Assembly (NCBI GenBank): GCA_947385955.1
Contig: CANDNA010000019.1
Location: 1-64,000 of the forward strand
Length of the DNA: 64,000 bases
Direction of reading: 5' to 3'
DNA from: an uncultured Clostridia bacterium
Lineage (GTDB): Bacteria > Bacillota > Clostridia > Lachnospirales > Lachnospiraceae
The translations under genes and the position numbers were made by a program. Below the pieces are notes generated by a model. That model did not search any database. It was not told where the DNA came from and saw nothing but the letters and a program-made list of their open reading frames with translations. Positions 8,807 through 17,625 of this stretch are shown piece after piece; position 1 is the stretch's first letter, and each line of letters opens with the position of its first letter.

Positions 8807-9946
8807 TCAGGTCTGTTCCATGCCCTCCAGCTTTTTCTTTTTATAGGAGGCAAAGCGGCCCTCATCCAGCGCTTCCCGGATTTCCGTCATCATGGTATTG
8901 TAAAAATACAGATTGTGCAGTACACAAAGACGCATGCCCAGCATCTCTTTTGCCTTTAAGAGATGGCGGATATAGGCTCTGGAATACCGCCTGCAGGCCG
9001 GGCATCCGCATCCTTCCTCAATGGGCCTGTTATCTGTTTCATACCGGGCATTGAACAGGTTCCGTTTTCCCTCATTGGTATAAACATGCCCGTGGCGCCC
9101 GTTCCGGGAGGGATACACACAGTCAAAAAAATCAACGCCCCGTTCCACACCTTCCAGTATATTGGCCGGCGTTCCCACACCCATCAGATAGGTGGGTTTT
9201 TCCAACGGCAGGCAGGGAACCGTCTCTTCCAGAATCTCATACATCTCCTCATGGGTCTCCCCTACGGCAAGTCCGCCGATTGCATAGCCGTCCAGGGAAA
9301 GCTCTGCAATCTGCCTGGCATGTTCCCTGCGGATATCCGCAAACACTGCCCCCTGATTGATACCGAACAGGAGCTGTTCCCTGTTCAGAGTATCTTCCAG
9401 TCCGTTCAGTCTTTCCATCTCTTTCCTGCACCGTACCAGCCACCGGGTAGTCCGGTCCACAGAAGCCTGTACATATGCCCTGTCCGCACGGCTGGAAGGA
9501 CATTCATCAAAAGCCATCGCAATGGTGGAGCCTAAGTTGGACTGGATCTGCATACTTTCCTCCGGTCCCATAAATATCTTTCTGCCGTCAATATGGGACT
9601 GGAAATAAACGCCTTCTTCTTTGATCTTCCTGAGCCCTGCCAGGGAAAATACCTGAAATCCTCCGGAATCCGTCAGAATCGGCCGGTTCCAGGACATAAA
9701 CTGATGCAGACCCCCCATCTGCCTGATCAGCAGATCACCGGGACGTACATGCAGGTGATAGGTGTTGGAAAGCTCCACCTGTGTCCCGATCTGCTCCAGA
9801 TCTTCTGTGGAAACAGCGCCTTTGATTGCCGCCACAGTTCCCACATTCATAAAAACCGGGGTCTGTATTACCCCATGCACCGTATGCAGTTCTCCCCGTT
9901 TGGCCCGTCCTTCCTGTTTCAGAATACGGTACTGTACCTGTTTCAT
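8807..9946 (-). CDS. tgt: tRNA-guanine transglycosylase
   Basis: 379-residue enzyme exchanging G34 in GUN anticodons for the queuosine precursor preQ1. Seen: GFQVFSLAGLRKI, the Asp motif AMAFDECPS, the second catalytic Asp region (DFFDCVYPSRNGRHGH), and the zinc ligands CGCPACRRYSRAYIRH near residue 310. Full length. It starts 3 bases after the stop of the M15 peptidase gene and precedes yajC. Confidence 0.96.
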   Translation of the reverse strand: MKQVQYRILKQEGRAKRGELHTVHGVIQTPVFMNVGTVAAIKGAVSTEDLEQIGTQVELSNTYHLHVRPGDLLIRQMGGLHQFMSWNRPILTDSGGFQVFSLAGLRKIKEEGVYFQSHIDGRKIFMGPEESMQIQSNLGSTIAMAFDECPSSRADRAYVQASVDRTTRWLVRCRKEMERLNGLEDTLNREQLLFGINQGAVFADIRREHARQIAELSLDGYAIGGLAVGETHEEMYEILEETVPCLPLEKPTYLMGVGTPANILEGVERGVDFFDCVYPSRNGRHGHVYTNEGKRNLFNARYETDNRPIEEGCGCPACRRYSRAYIRHLLKAKEMLGMRLCVLHNLYFYNTMMTEIREALDEGRFASYKKKKLEGMEQT

Positions 9947-9949
9947 ATT

Positions 9950-11029
9950 TTATAAACTGTCTATCAGTTCTTCCAGACAGATTCCTTTCTCTTTCATCAC
10001 TGCCGCCGCTTCCTTTCCCACATACCGGAAATGCCACGGCTCATATTCAATGCCTGTTATGTATTCCTTTCCCTTCGGATAGCGCAGGGTAAATCCATAT
10101 TCATGACTGTGCTCCTGCAGCCACTGCCCCGCTTCTGTCTCTCCATAGCCCTCATTCAGGTTATAGTAAGTCGTACAGACAATATCCAGGGCCAGTCCGA
10201 TCTGATGCTCACTGGCGCCGGGAACCGTAACTGCCTGAGAGGAGATTTTATACGCCTCAATATAGCTCATCTCCTTATCCATATAAGCCTTTACCTTCCG
10301 TTCAAACAACACCTTCTGACGGTTTAAGTCCCGATAGGGAGAACAGATCACAAGATTGATGCCGTCATCCTTAGCCGCCTGCAGCATGTCCAGCAGATCA
10401 TCCAGTATCCGTTCATCACATTTCATGGTCCCTTTGATTGTTCCCAGCCGGAATGTATAATCCTCCGGAATCGGATGCTGCTTATTGATCAGCAAAAGCC
10501 GCCAGTCCGACCGGTCAAATACCACCGTATCCAGAGAAACCGCTCCGTCGGCGCCGCTCCCGCCGCCTGACCCGTCATTTTCCTCCAGAATTTCATCGGA
10601 CGTATATTTGTCCACATCTTCCATATGCTCCAGTTCCGTATCTTCATAGCCGTCCAGCACCTCCGCATCATCCAACACTTCATCAGCTGACGGCAGCTCC
10701 GTCCGGGAGGCAAGATCTATGGTTTCCTTTTCTTCGATAAAAGCAGTCTGCTCCTCTGTCTCATACGCATAGGGCATCGCCAGACCCTCTGCCTCCTCAA
10801 AGATAGGAAATGAAAAGCTGCTGCTCAGTACAAAGAAAAGAACTACTGCCAGCATACAGGCATATCTCTTTCCGTTGGCATTCAACCTGTCCAGCATTTT
10901 ATTATAAAGCTCTGCAGCCCCAAAAAGCGGCTGCAACAGCCCTTTCTTTTCTTTACTTCCGGCCTCTCTGTTATCCCGGGTTTTCTGATTTTCTTTTGTC
11001 AATCCCTTCATCCCAATTCCCCATACCAA
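9950..11029 (-). CDS. M15 (VanY-like) D-alanyl-D-alanine carboxypeptidase, membrane-anchored
   Basis: Zinc peptidase of the VanY/M15B family. Residues about 57-75 form an N-terminal membrane anchor, then a Glu/Asp-rich linker with a Gly/Ser stretch, then the catalytic domain. Zinc and catalytic motifs are SEHQIGLALD and EPWHFRYVG; CSPYRDLNRQ is also typical. It would cleave terminal D-Ala from peptidoglycan precursors or stem peptides outside the cell; no vanHAX genes are nearby, so a resistance role is not supported. The start could also be the in-frame ATG at 11011. Confidence 0.86.
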   Translation of the reverse strand: MVWGIGMKGLTKENQKTRDNREAGSKEKKGLLQPLFGAAELYNKMLDRLNANGKRYACMLAVVLFFVLSSSFSFPIFEEAEGLAMPYAYETEEQTAFIEEKETIDLASRTELPSADEVLDDAEVLDGYEDTELEHMEDVDKYTSDEILEENDGSGGGSGADGAVSLDTVVFDRSDWRLLLINKQHPIPEDYTFRLGTIKGTMKCDERILDDLLDMLQAAKDDGINLVICSPYRDLNRQKVLFERKVKAYMDKEMSYIEAYKISSQAVTVPGASEHQIGLALDIVCTTYYNLNEGYGETEAGQWLQEHSHEYGFTLRYPKGKEYITGIEYEPWHFRYVGKEAAAVMKEKGICLEELIDSL

Positions 11030-11137
11030 CCACTCTCATATTGCATTATCTTACCACATCCGCAGTGGAATACTCAATCCCTTTTTACAGAAAATCCGGG
11101 GAACCCCTACCCGTATACATACTTCGTATATCGGTAC

Positions 11138-11166
11138 TTGTGAAATCTCTCAATCTTTTATATACT
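11138..11166 (+). promoter_or_regulatory. aroC promoter
   Basis: TTGTGA (11138-11143), 17-base spacer, TATACT (11161-11166), about 40 bases before the aroC ATG. Confidence 0.65.
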
Positions 11167-11205
11167 GGTAAAAAACAGCAATTCATCAAACCACAGGAGG
11201 AAATT

Positions 11206-12312
11206 ATGGCAGGTTCAATATTCGGAAAATGTTTTACGATCACTACATGGGGAGAATCACACGGCCCTGCGCTGGGTGTGGTCATTGACGGCTGCCCCGC
11301 CGGGCTGCCTTTGGAGACTTCCGATATCCAGCACTGGCTGGATCGGCGAAAACCCGGCCAGACCTCCATTTCCACGCCCCGGAAAGAAAGCGATACCGTC
11401 CGTATCCTCTCAGGCGTTTTTGAAGGGCGTACCACAGGCACTCCCATCTCGCTGATGGTGGAAAATACCTCCCAGAAATCCGGAGACTATAGCCAGATTG
11501 CCTCCTGCTATCGTCCTGGTCATGCGGACTATACCTTTGACCGGAAATATGGCTTCCGGGATTATCGCGGGGGCGGCCGCTCTTCCGGCCGGGAAACCAT
11601 AGGACGGGTGGCAGCAGGCGCTGTGGCAGCCAAACTGCTGGCAGCCCTTAACATTGACATCTGTGCCTATACCAGATCCATAGGCCCCGTTTCCATATCC
11701 CAGGAGCGGTTTGACCGGGAAGCCATCCTGAAAACCCCCACTTCCATGCCCGACTATGAAGCCAGCAGACAGGCTGAGGACTATCTCGCCGCATGTATGC
11801 AGGAAAAGGATTCTGTGGGCGGTGTCATCGAGTGCCGTATCCAGGGTATGCCCGCCGGTATCGGGGAAACCGTATTTCATAAACTGGATGCCAGGCTGGG
11901 ACAGGCCATCCTCTCCATCGGCGCAGTCAAAGCCTTCGAAATCGGGGACGGACTGTGGGCTTCACAGGCAAAGGGTTCGGAAAACAACGATGCCTTTGTC
12001 TCCTCTGACGGAGCCATCTTCAAAAAAACCAACCATGCAGGCGGGATTCTGGGCGGTATGAGCGACGGCTCTCCTATTCTGCTGCGGGCCTATGTAAAGC
12101 CCACCCCCTCCATTTTCCGTCCCCAGGAAACCGTCAGCCAGGCGGGGGAAAACATCACATTGGAAATCAAAGGCCGCCACGATCCGGTGATTGTTCCCAG
12201 AGCCGTGGTGGTAGTGGAAGCTATGACCGCCCTGACACTGGTGGATCTGTTATTCGAACATATGTATGCCAGACTGGACGGTATTATGGATTTTTACCAT
12301 GCCCCTCATTGA
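11206..12312 (+). CDS. aroC: chorismate synthase
   Basis: 368-residue FMN-dependent enzyme forming chorismate from EPSP, the last shikimate-pathway step. N terminus GKCFTITTWGESHGPALGVV and the later RPGHADYTFDRKYG and GGGRSSGRET motifs are diagnostic. The ATG at 11206 follows CAGGAGG by 7 bases; an open frame extends upstream to 10810 but has no start support and overlaps the M15 gene. First plus-strand gene of the window, divergent from the M15-tgt-yajC operon. Confidence 0.97.
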   Translation: MAGSIFGKCFTITTWGESHGPALGVVIDGCPAGLPLETSDIQHWLDRRKPGQTSISTPRKESDTVRILSGVFEGRTTGTPISLMVENTSQKSGDYSQIASCYRPGHADYTFDRKYGFRDYRGGGRSSGRETIGRVAAGAVAAKLLAALNIDICAYTRSIGPVSISQERFDREAILKTPTSMPDYEASRQAEDYLAACMQEKDSVGGVIECRIQGMPAGIGETVFHKLDARLGQAILSIGAVKAFEIGDGLWASQAKGSENNDAFVSSDGAIFKKTNHAGGILGGMSDGSPILLRAYVKPTPSIFRPQETVSQAGENITLEIKGRHDPVIVPRAVVVVEAMTALTLVDLLFEHMYARLDGIMDFYHAPH

Positions 12313-12390
12313 GAAGATATTCCGCCTGCTATGATTCTGTTATGATCAGATTTACACATCAGCAGATCGGAATTGGAGGAAACAGGACAA

Positions 12391-13032
12391 ATGATAAAAA
12401 AATCAAATGTATACTCACTTTTTTTACCATTTATTATTGGTATTGCTTTGGGGATAATTGCAAAACTCATAGATGTGCCATATGTCACATCTAAATTTCC
12501 TGTATTTGATGATATAATGGGGCGGTTTGGAATATGGGTTTGGGTGGCTGCAATCATTTCTATTCTTTCGAAAACGGCTTTATTTGCAGCAGTACGTTCT
12601 TTTGCATTTTTTGTTGGAATGTTATCTGCTTATTATGGCTATACTGTTCTTTTTTTGAATTTTTTCCCAAAATCACAGATAGTTTTGTGGGGCAGTATTG
12701 CTATCGTTACTCCGTTTTGTGGAGTTATGATATGGCAGATACACGGAGAACATCATTATACAAATTTCATTTCTTCCTTACCTTTTATGATTTTCTTCAC
12801 CGAATGGTATTTGACCGCTTTTACTGGCCGGTATTGGACTTTCAGTACTGCAAAAGATAAACTGCTGTTAGGTATTGTCTATTTATGTTTTACTTCTTCA
12901 TTATTAGCAGTTATTCCAACGAATAAAAAACGATTCTTCAGCCTGCTTTATGGGATATTGGAATCAATTATACTGATATTACTAATAAGGACAGATATCA
13001 TATTCAACCCGTATGAATTGTTAAATATATAA
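12391..13032 (+). CDS. polytopic membrane protein, unrecognised
   Basis: 213 residues with about six hydrophobic segments, an HGEHHYTNF motif in a loop and a short hydrophilic N terminus. I do not recognise the family. Base composition is clearly more AT-rich than aroC or the ilv genes and codons end in A/T, suggesting recent acquisition. The ATG at 12391 follows GGAGG by 11 bases; a TTG at 12373 would add six residues. A 7-bp hairpin (AATTCTA/TAGAATT, 13034-13052) follows and may be a weak terminator. Confidence 0.6.
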   Translation: MIKKSNVYSLFLPFIIGIALGIIAKLIDVPYVTSKFPVFDDIMGRFGIWVWVAAIISILSKTALFAAVRSFAFFVGMLSAYYGYTVLFLNFFPKSQIVLWGSIAIVTPFCGVMIWQIHGEHHYTNFISSLPFMIFFTEWYLTAFTGRYWTFSTAKDKLLLGIVYLCFTSSLLAVIPTNKKRFFSLLYGILESIILILLIRTDIIFNPYELLNI

Positions 13033-13120
13033 ATTCTATTTTGTAGAATTGCAGCCAGTTCAAAACTGAATGACCACCATACATAAGTTAATACAGAAGG
13101 TATCACATATTGAAAACAAA

Positions 13121-13534
13121 TCATATTACCATAAACAATGTTCCTGCGCCGATCAGCATGCAGCCAAGCAGAGACTTTATCGTAAATTGTTCATGGAGGA
13201 AAATAAATGCCAGTAAAAGCGTTATCACAACACTCAGCTTATCAACAGGCACCACCTTAGAGGCTTCCCCCATCTGCAGTGCCCGGTAATAGCAAAGCCA
13301 TGACGCACCGGTTGCCAGCCCGGAAAGAATCAAAAAGAACCAGCTTTTTTTACTGATTTCTGTTATTCCGCTTTGTGCATTGGTTAAGAATACCATTCCC
13401 CATGACAGGATAACAACTACTACCGTCCGGATTGCTGTGGCAAGATTTGAATTAACCCCCTCTATACCGATTTTAGCCAGTATAGACGTTAATGCTGCAA
13501 ACAATGCAGACAGTATTGCAAATAAAAACCACAT
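13121..13534 (-). CDS. single-domain EamA/DMT-family membrane protein
   Basis: 137 residues covering one EamA domain with four to five membrane helices, about half the usual ten-helix transporter. The C-terminal helix with FLHEQFTIKSLLGCMLIGAG is typical of the EamA repeat. Half-size DMT proteins can act as homo- or heterodimers, so this need not be a fragment. Start ATG at 13534 (MWFLFAIL) chosen over 13558 because GGGGAG lies upstream. Substrate unknown. Confidence 0.72.
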   Translation of the reverse strand: MWFLFAILSALFAALTSILAKIGIEGVNSNLATAIRTVVVVILSWGMVFLTNAQSGITEISKKSWFFLILSGLATGASWLCYYRALQMGEASKVVPVDKLSVVITLLLAFIFLHEQFTIKSLLGCMLIGAGTLFMVI

Positions 13535-13659
13535 ATACCTTCTCTCCCCTGATTTCAAATATCCTTATTTCTTACTGAACGAATCTCTGATTCTTTGTAG
13601 AATACCCCACAGAATTTGAGTGCCTGCCCCAACGCCGATATCCTTTTGACCGTGTTCCC

Positions 13660-13724
13660 AAAACAGCCCCAACTTCCGGCAAAGCTGCACAACAATGCCG
13701 CCTTACCGAAAATCGGGGCTGTTT
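13660..13724 (-). terminator. probable terminator after ilvC
   Basis: 11-bp inverted repeat AAAACAGCCCC (about 13660-13670) and GGGGCTGTTTT (about 13714-13724) enclosing a 43-base loop that has its own CGGCA/TGCCG stem. Located just past the ilvC stop. Confidence 0.55.
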
Positions 13725-13746
13725 TCTGTTATCCTTTCCAATCCGA

Positions 13747-14814
<1,068 letters not shown>

Positions 14815-15318
14815 TTAATCTTTAAAATATACCACATTTTCCACGCCGCGGCCCAGACCCGCGATTCCCGTCCTGGCCAGCTCCAGAATCTCATAACCTT
14901 CCAACAGGCTCAGGAATGCCTCAATCTTGGCCTGATTTCCCGTCAGCTCTATGGTCAGGCTTTCTGCACATACATCAATGATCTTGGCACGGAAAATATC
15001 CGTCACACTGATTACACCCTCTCTCTGGGCCGCCGTAGCTGCCACTTTGATCAGTGCCAGTTCACGGTATACGCTGTTCTCAGGTTTCAGCTCACGGATG
15101 TCCCTTACATCCACCAGCTTTTCCACCTGTTTCTCAATCTGATCCAGAATCTCATCGTCACCGCTCGCCACAATGGTAATCCGGGTAAACCTGGGATCTG
15201 CGGTCACACCTGCGGTAATACTTTCAATATTATAGCCCCGCCTTGAGAAAAGACCTGAAATACGGCTTAAAACACCTGAAGTGTTGTCAACCAGAAGCTG
15301 AAATACTTTCTTATGCAT
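14815..15318 (-). CDS. ilvH: acetolactate synthase small (regulatory) subunit, copy 1
   Basis: 167 residues with an N-terminal ACT domain (VDNTSGVLSRISGLFSRRGY) and the C-terminal regulatory domain of IlvN/IlvH. These subunits bind valine and set feedback inhibition and full activity of the large subunit. Cotranscribed with ilvC rather than with a large subunit. Full length for the family. Confidence 0.93.
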   Translation of the reverse strand: MHKKVFQLLVDNTSGVLSRISGLFSRRGYNIESITAGVTADPRFTRITIVASGDDEILDQIEKQVEKLVDVRDIRELKPENSVYRELALIKVAATAAQREGVISVTDIFRAKIIDVCAESLTIELTGNQAKIEAFLSLLEGYEILELARTGIAGLGRGVENVVYFKD

Positions 15319-15391
15319 AATTCACTTCCTCTTTTTCTGTTATCCACCGGCCTGTCATCCCGGCCGGAGATCTTCCTGTCTCATGTTACCC

Positions 15392-15420
15392 ATTCTAGCA
15401 ACAAAAATTTTCCTTGTCAA
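15392..15420 (-). promoter_or_regulatory. promoter of ilvH-ilvC
   Basis: Minus-strand TTGACA (15415-15420), 17-base spacer, TAGAAT (15392-15397). A GC-rich CCGGCC/GGCCGG stem lies in the roughly 70-base leader before ilvH. Confidence 0.75.
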
Positions 15421-15478
15421 CGTATGCATCTGCGGAATATCTGTCATAATGCAGGGTTATAAAATATCTGCATAGAAC

Positions 15479-15955
15479 TCAGTCACATTTCTGTAATGCC
15501 AGTGTCCCGGTCCTTGCCACTTCCACGATGCTGACAGAAGCCAGCAGAGTAATCAAAAGCGCAGTCCGCTCCGGCACATCGCAGATCTGTATCATCATCT
15601 GGTGCTTGGACATATCCACAATCTGAGCCTTCATGATCTCACAGATTTCCATAATGTCCCTGCGGTTTCCCTTGTTAAATTTCACCTTAACCAGCATCAG
15701 TTCCCGGCTGATGCTCTGAGATTCATCAAAGGTCTTTACTTTAATGATATCCAGTTTTTTATTCAGCTGCTTTTCGATCTGTTCAATGGTTCTTTCGTCA
15801 CCACTGCTGACAATCGTCATACAGGATACTGCCGGATCATCAGTCTCTCCCACTGCAAGACTGTCAATATTGAAATTTCTTCTGGAAAAAAGCCCGGCCA
15901 CCTTACACAGTACGCCGGAGCGGTTTTCCACCAGAACCGAATATATTCTCTTCAT
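15479..15955 (-). CDS. ilvH: acetolactate synthase small subunit, copy 2
   Basis: 158 residues from the ATG at 15955 (MKRIYSVLVENRSG), 9 bases after AGGAGG; an ATG at 15964 touches the ribosome site and is less likely. ACT domain at the N terminus (VENRSGVLCKVAGLFSRRNF), then the IlvH C-terminal region. It follows ilvB2 by a few bases, so this large/small pair is probably one enzyme. It differs considerably from copy 1 and is therefore not a recent duplicate. Confidence 0.9.
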   Translation of the reverse strand: MKRIYSVLVENRSGVLCKVAGLFSRRNFNIDSLAVGETDDPAVSCMTIVSSGDERTIEQIEKQLNKKLDIIKVKTFDESQSISRELMLVKVKFNKGNRRDIMEICEIMKAQIVDMSKHQMMIQICDVPERTALLITLLASVSIVEVARTGTLALQKCD

Positions 15956-15968
15956 CGCATCCATCCTC

Positions 15969-17585
15969 CTACTTTACCAGATCCATCGGATCAATCAGGC
16001 ATTCCATCAGCATGGAGACATCCTCCTTAAGAAACCGATCCAGCGCTTCCTGTGCCCCATCCATCGTTTCCAGGCGGATAAAGGGCAGATCATAAGCCGC
16101 TGCCAGCTTTTCCAGATCCGGACCGCCGGAAAGATCCACCACCGAATACTGATCCTGATAGGTATAATGCTGATACTCCCGCACCATACCCAGATAGTTG
16201 TTTTTCAGGACAACGATTTTTACCGGCACCTGATGCTGGCACATGGTTGCCAGCTCCATCATGGACATCTGAAAAGAACCGTCCCCGCAGACTGCAATCA
16301 CCTGTTTGGACGGATCGCCCAGCTTTGCGCCTACCGCCGCGGGAATGGAATAGCCCATCGTCCCCATACCGCCGGAAGTCAGAAACCGACCCTTTCTGAC
16401 GATATGATAGCCGCAGGACCAGATCTGATTCTGTCCCACATCCGCCACATACACCCCGTCCTCCTGCATCTTCTCAGAAAGCATCCGAATCAGGGCCGCC
16501 GGATCCACATAGTCCGGATTGGGATGCCGCTTCGGCGCCATCTTTACCCGGTATTCGTCCAGTGTTTCAATCCAGGCTTCATGGGCACAGGAAATATCCT
16601 GGCTGGCAAATTCCTGGAAAATATGTTTGATATCCCCTACCAGCGGAATCGTCGGACCCACATTTTTGCCGATCTCCGCCGGGTCCACATCAATATGTAC
16701 CAGCACTTTATTTTCTGTAATCAGATCAGGCTGGCTCACTGCCCGGTCTGCCACACGGGCCCCTGCCATAATCAACAGATCCGATTCATTCATGGCACGG
16801 TTGGCACAGGGTTTTCCATTGTTGCCCACCATGCCATAATACATGGGATGCTCCGTCGGCATAACGCCGATCCCCATCATGGTGGAAACCACCGGTACCC
16901 GGTACCGCGCTGCAAACTCCCGCAGCTCCTGCCGGGCACCGCTTAAAAGCACACCGCCGCCTGCACAGATTATAGGCCGCTTTGCCTTTTCCAGCTCTTT
17001 GATTACCTTTTGAATCTGTACCACATGCCCTTTTACCGTAGGCTTATAGGTCCGCAGATTCACTTCTTCCGGATATTTAAACCGGGAAATAGCAGCATTC
17101 TGTACATCAATGGGAACATCAATCAGCACCGGTCCCCTGCGCCCTGTGGAAGCAATATGGAACGCTTCTTTAAAAATACGGGGGATCTCATTGACATCCC
17201 GTACCAGATAGCTGTATTTCACAAAAGATTCCGCCGCTCCGGTCACATCCGCCTCCTGGAATACGTCCGAACCGATCAGCTCACTGTTAACCTGTCCCGT
17301 AATGCACACGAGGGGAATACTGTCTGCAAAGGCTGTAGCTATTCCGGTCAGCAGATTGGTTGCCCCAGGACCGCTTGTTACCGCACATACGCCAACCTTC
17401 CCCGTCACTCTGGCCAGCCCGCTTGCCGCATGCGCTGCATTCTGTTCTGTCCGGATCAGAATACTCCGGATGGAGGAATGTAAGATACTGTTATAAAACG
17501 GGCAAATCGCCACTCCCGGATAGCCGAATACCATATCCACGCCTTCCGCTTCCAGACATTTGATCATTGCATCTGCACCTGTCAT
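15969..17585 (-). CDS. ilvB: acetolactate synthase large subunit (copy 2)
   Basis: 538-residue ThDP enzyme with catalytic Glu47 in RTEQNAAHAASG, TSGPGATN, and the ThDP motif CGDGSFQMSMMELAT..LKNNYLG near residues 420-455. It is only moderately similar to copy 1 and lies in a different operon, metH-ilvB2-ilvH2, 40 bases after metH. Being paired with its own small subunit suggests the anabolic, valine-regulated type rather than the catabolic AlsS type, which lacks one (inference). Confidence 0.92.
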   Translation of the reverse strand: MTGADAMIKCLEAEGVDMVFGYPGVAICPFYNSILHSSIRSILIRTEQNAAHAASGLARVTGKVGVCAVTSGPGATNLLTGIATAFADSIPLVCITGQVNSELIGSDVFQEADVTGAAESFVKYSYLVRDVNEIPRIFKEAFHIASTGRRGPVLIDVPIDVQNAAISRFKYPEEVNLRTYKPTVKGHVVQIQKVIKELEKAKRPIICAGGGVLLSGARQELREFAARYRVPVVSTMMGIGVMPTEHPMYYGMVGNNGKPCANRAMNESDLLIMAGARVADRAVSQPDLITENKVLVHIDVDPAEIGKNVGPTIPLVGDIKHIFQEFASQDISCAHEAWIETLDEYRVKMAPKRHPNPDYVDPAALIRMLSEKMQEDGVYVADVGQNQIWSCGYHIVRKGRFLTSGGMGTMGYSIPAAVGAKLGDPSKQVIAVCGDGSFQMSMMELATMCQHQVPVKIVVLKNNYLGMVREYQHYTYQDQYSVVDLSGGPDLEKLAAAYDLPFIRLETMDGAQEALDRFLKEDVSMLMECLIDPMDLVK

Positions 17586-17625
17586 GTTCTAATCTCCTGT
17601 TCTTCTCTATTGAATTGATGGATTC

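Noticed and set aside
10810-11205. Upstream extension of aroC
   Set aside because: It runs antisense over the M15 peptidase gene, has no start signal, and the chorismate synthase N terminus aligns with the ATG at 11206.
15429-15478. Terminator after ilvH copy 2
   Set aside because: Only a 6-bp ATGCAG/CTGCAT stem without a T-run is visible, too weak to call.
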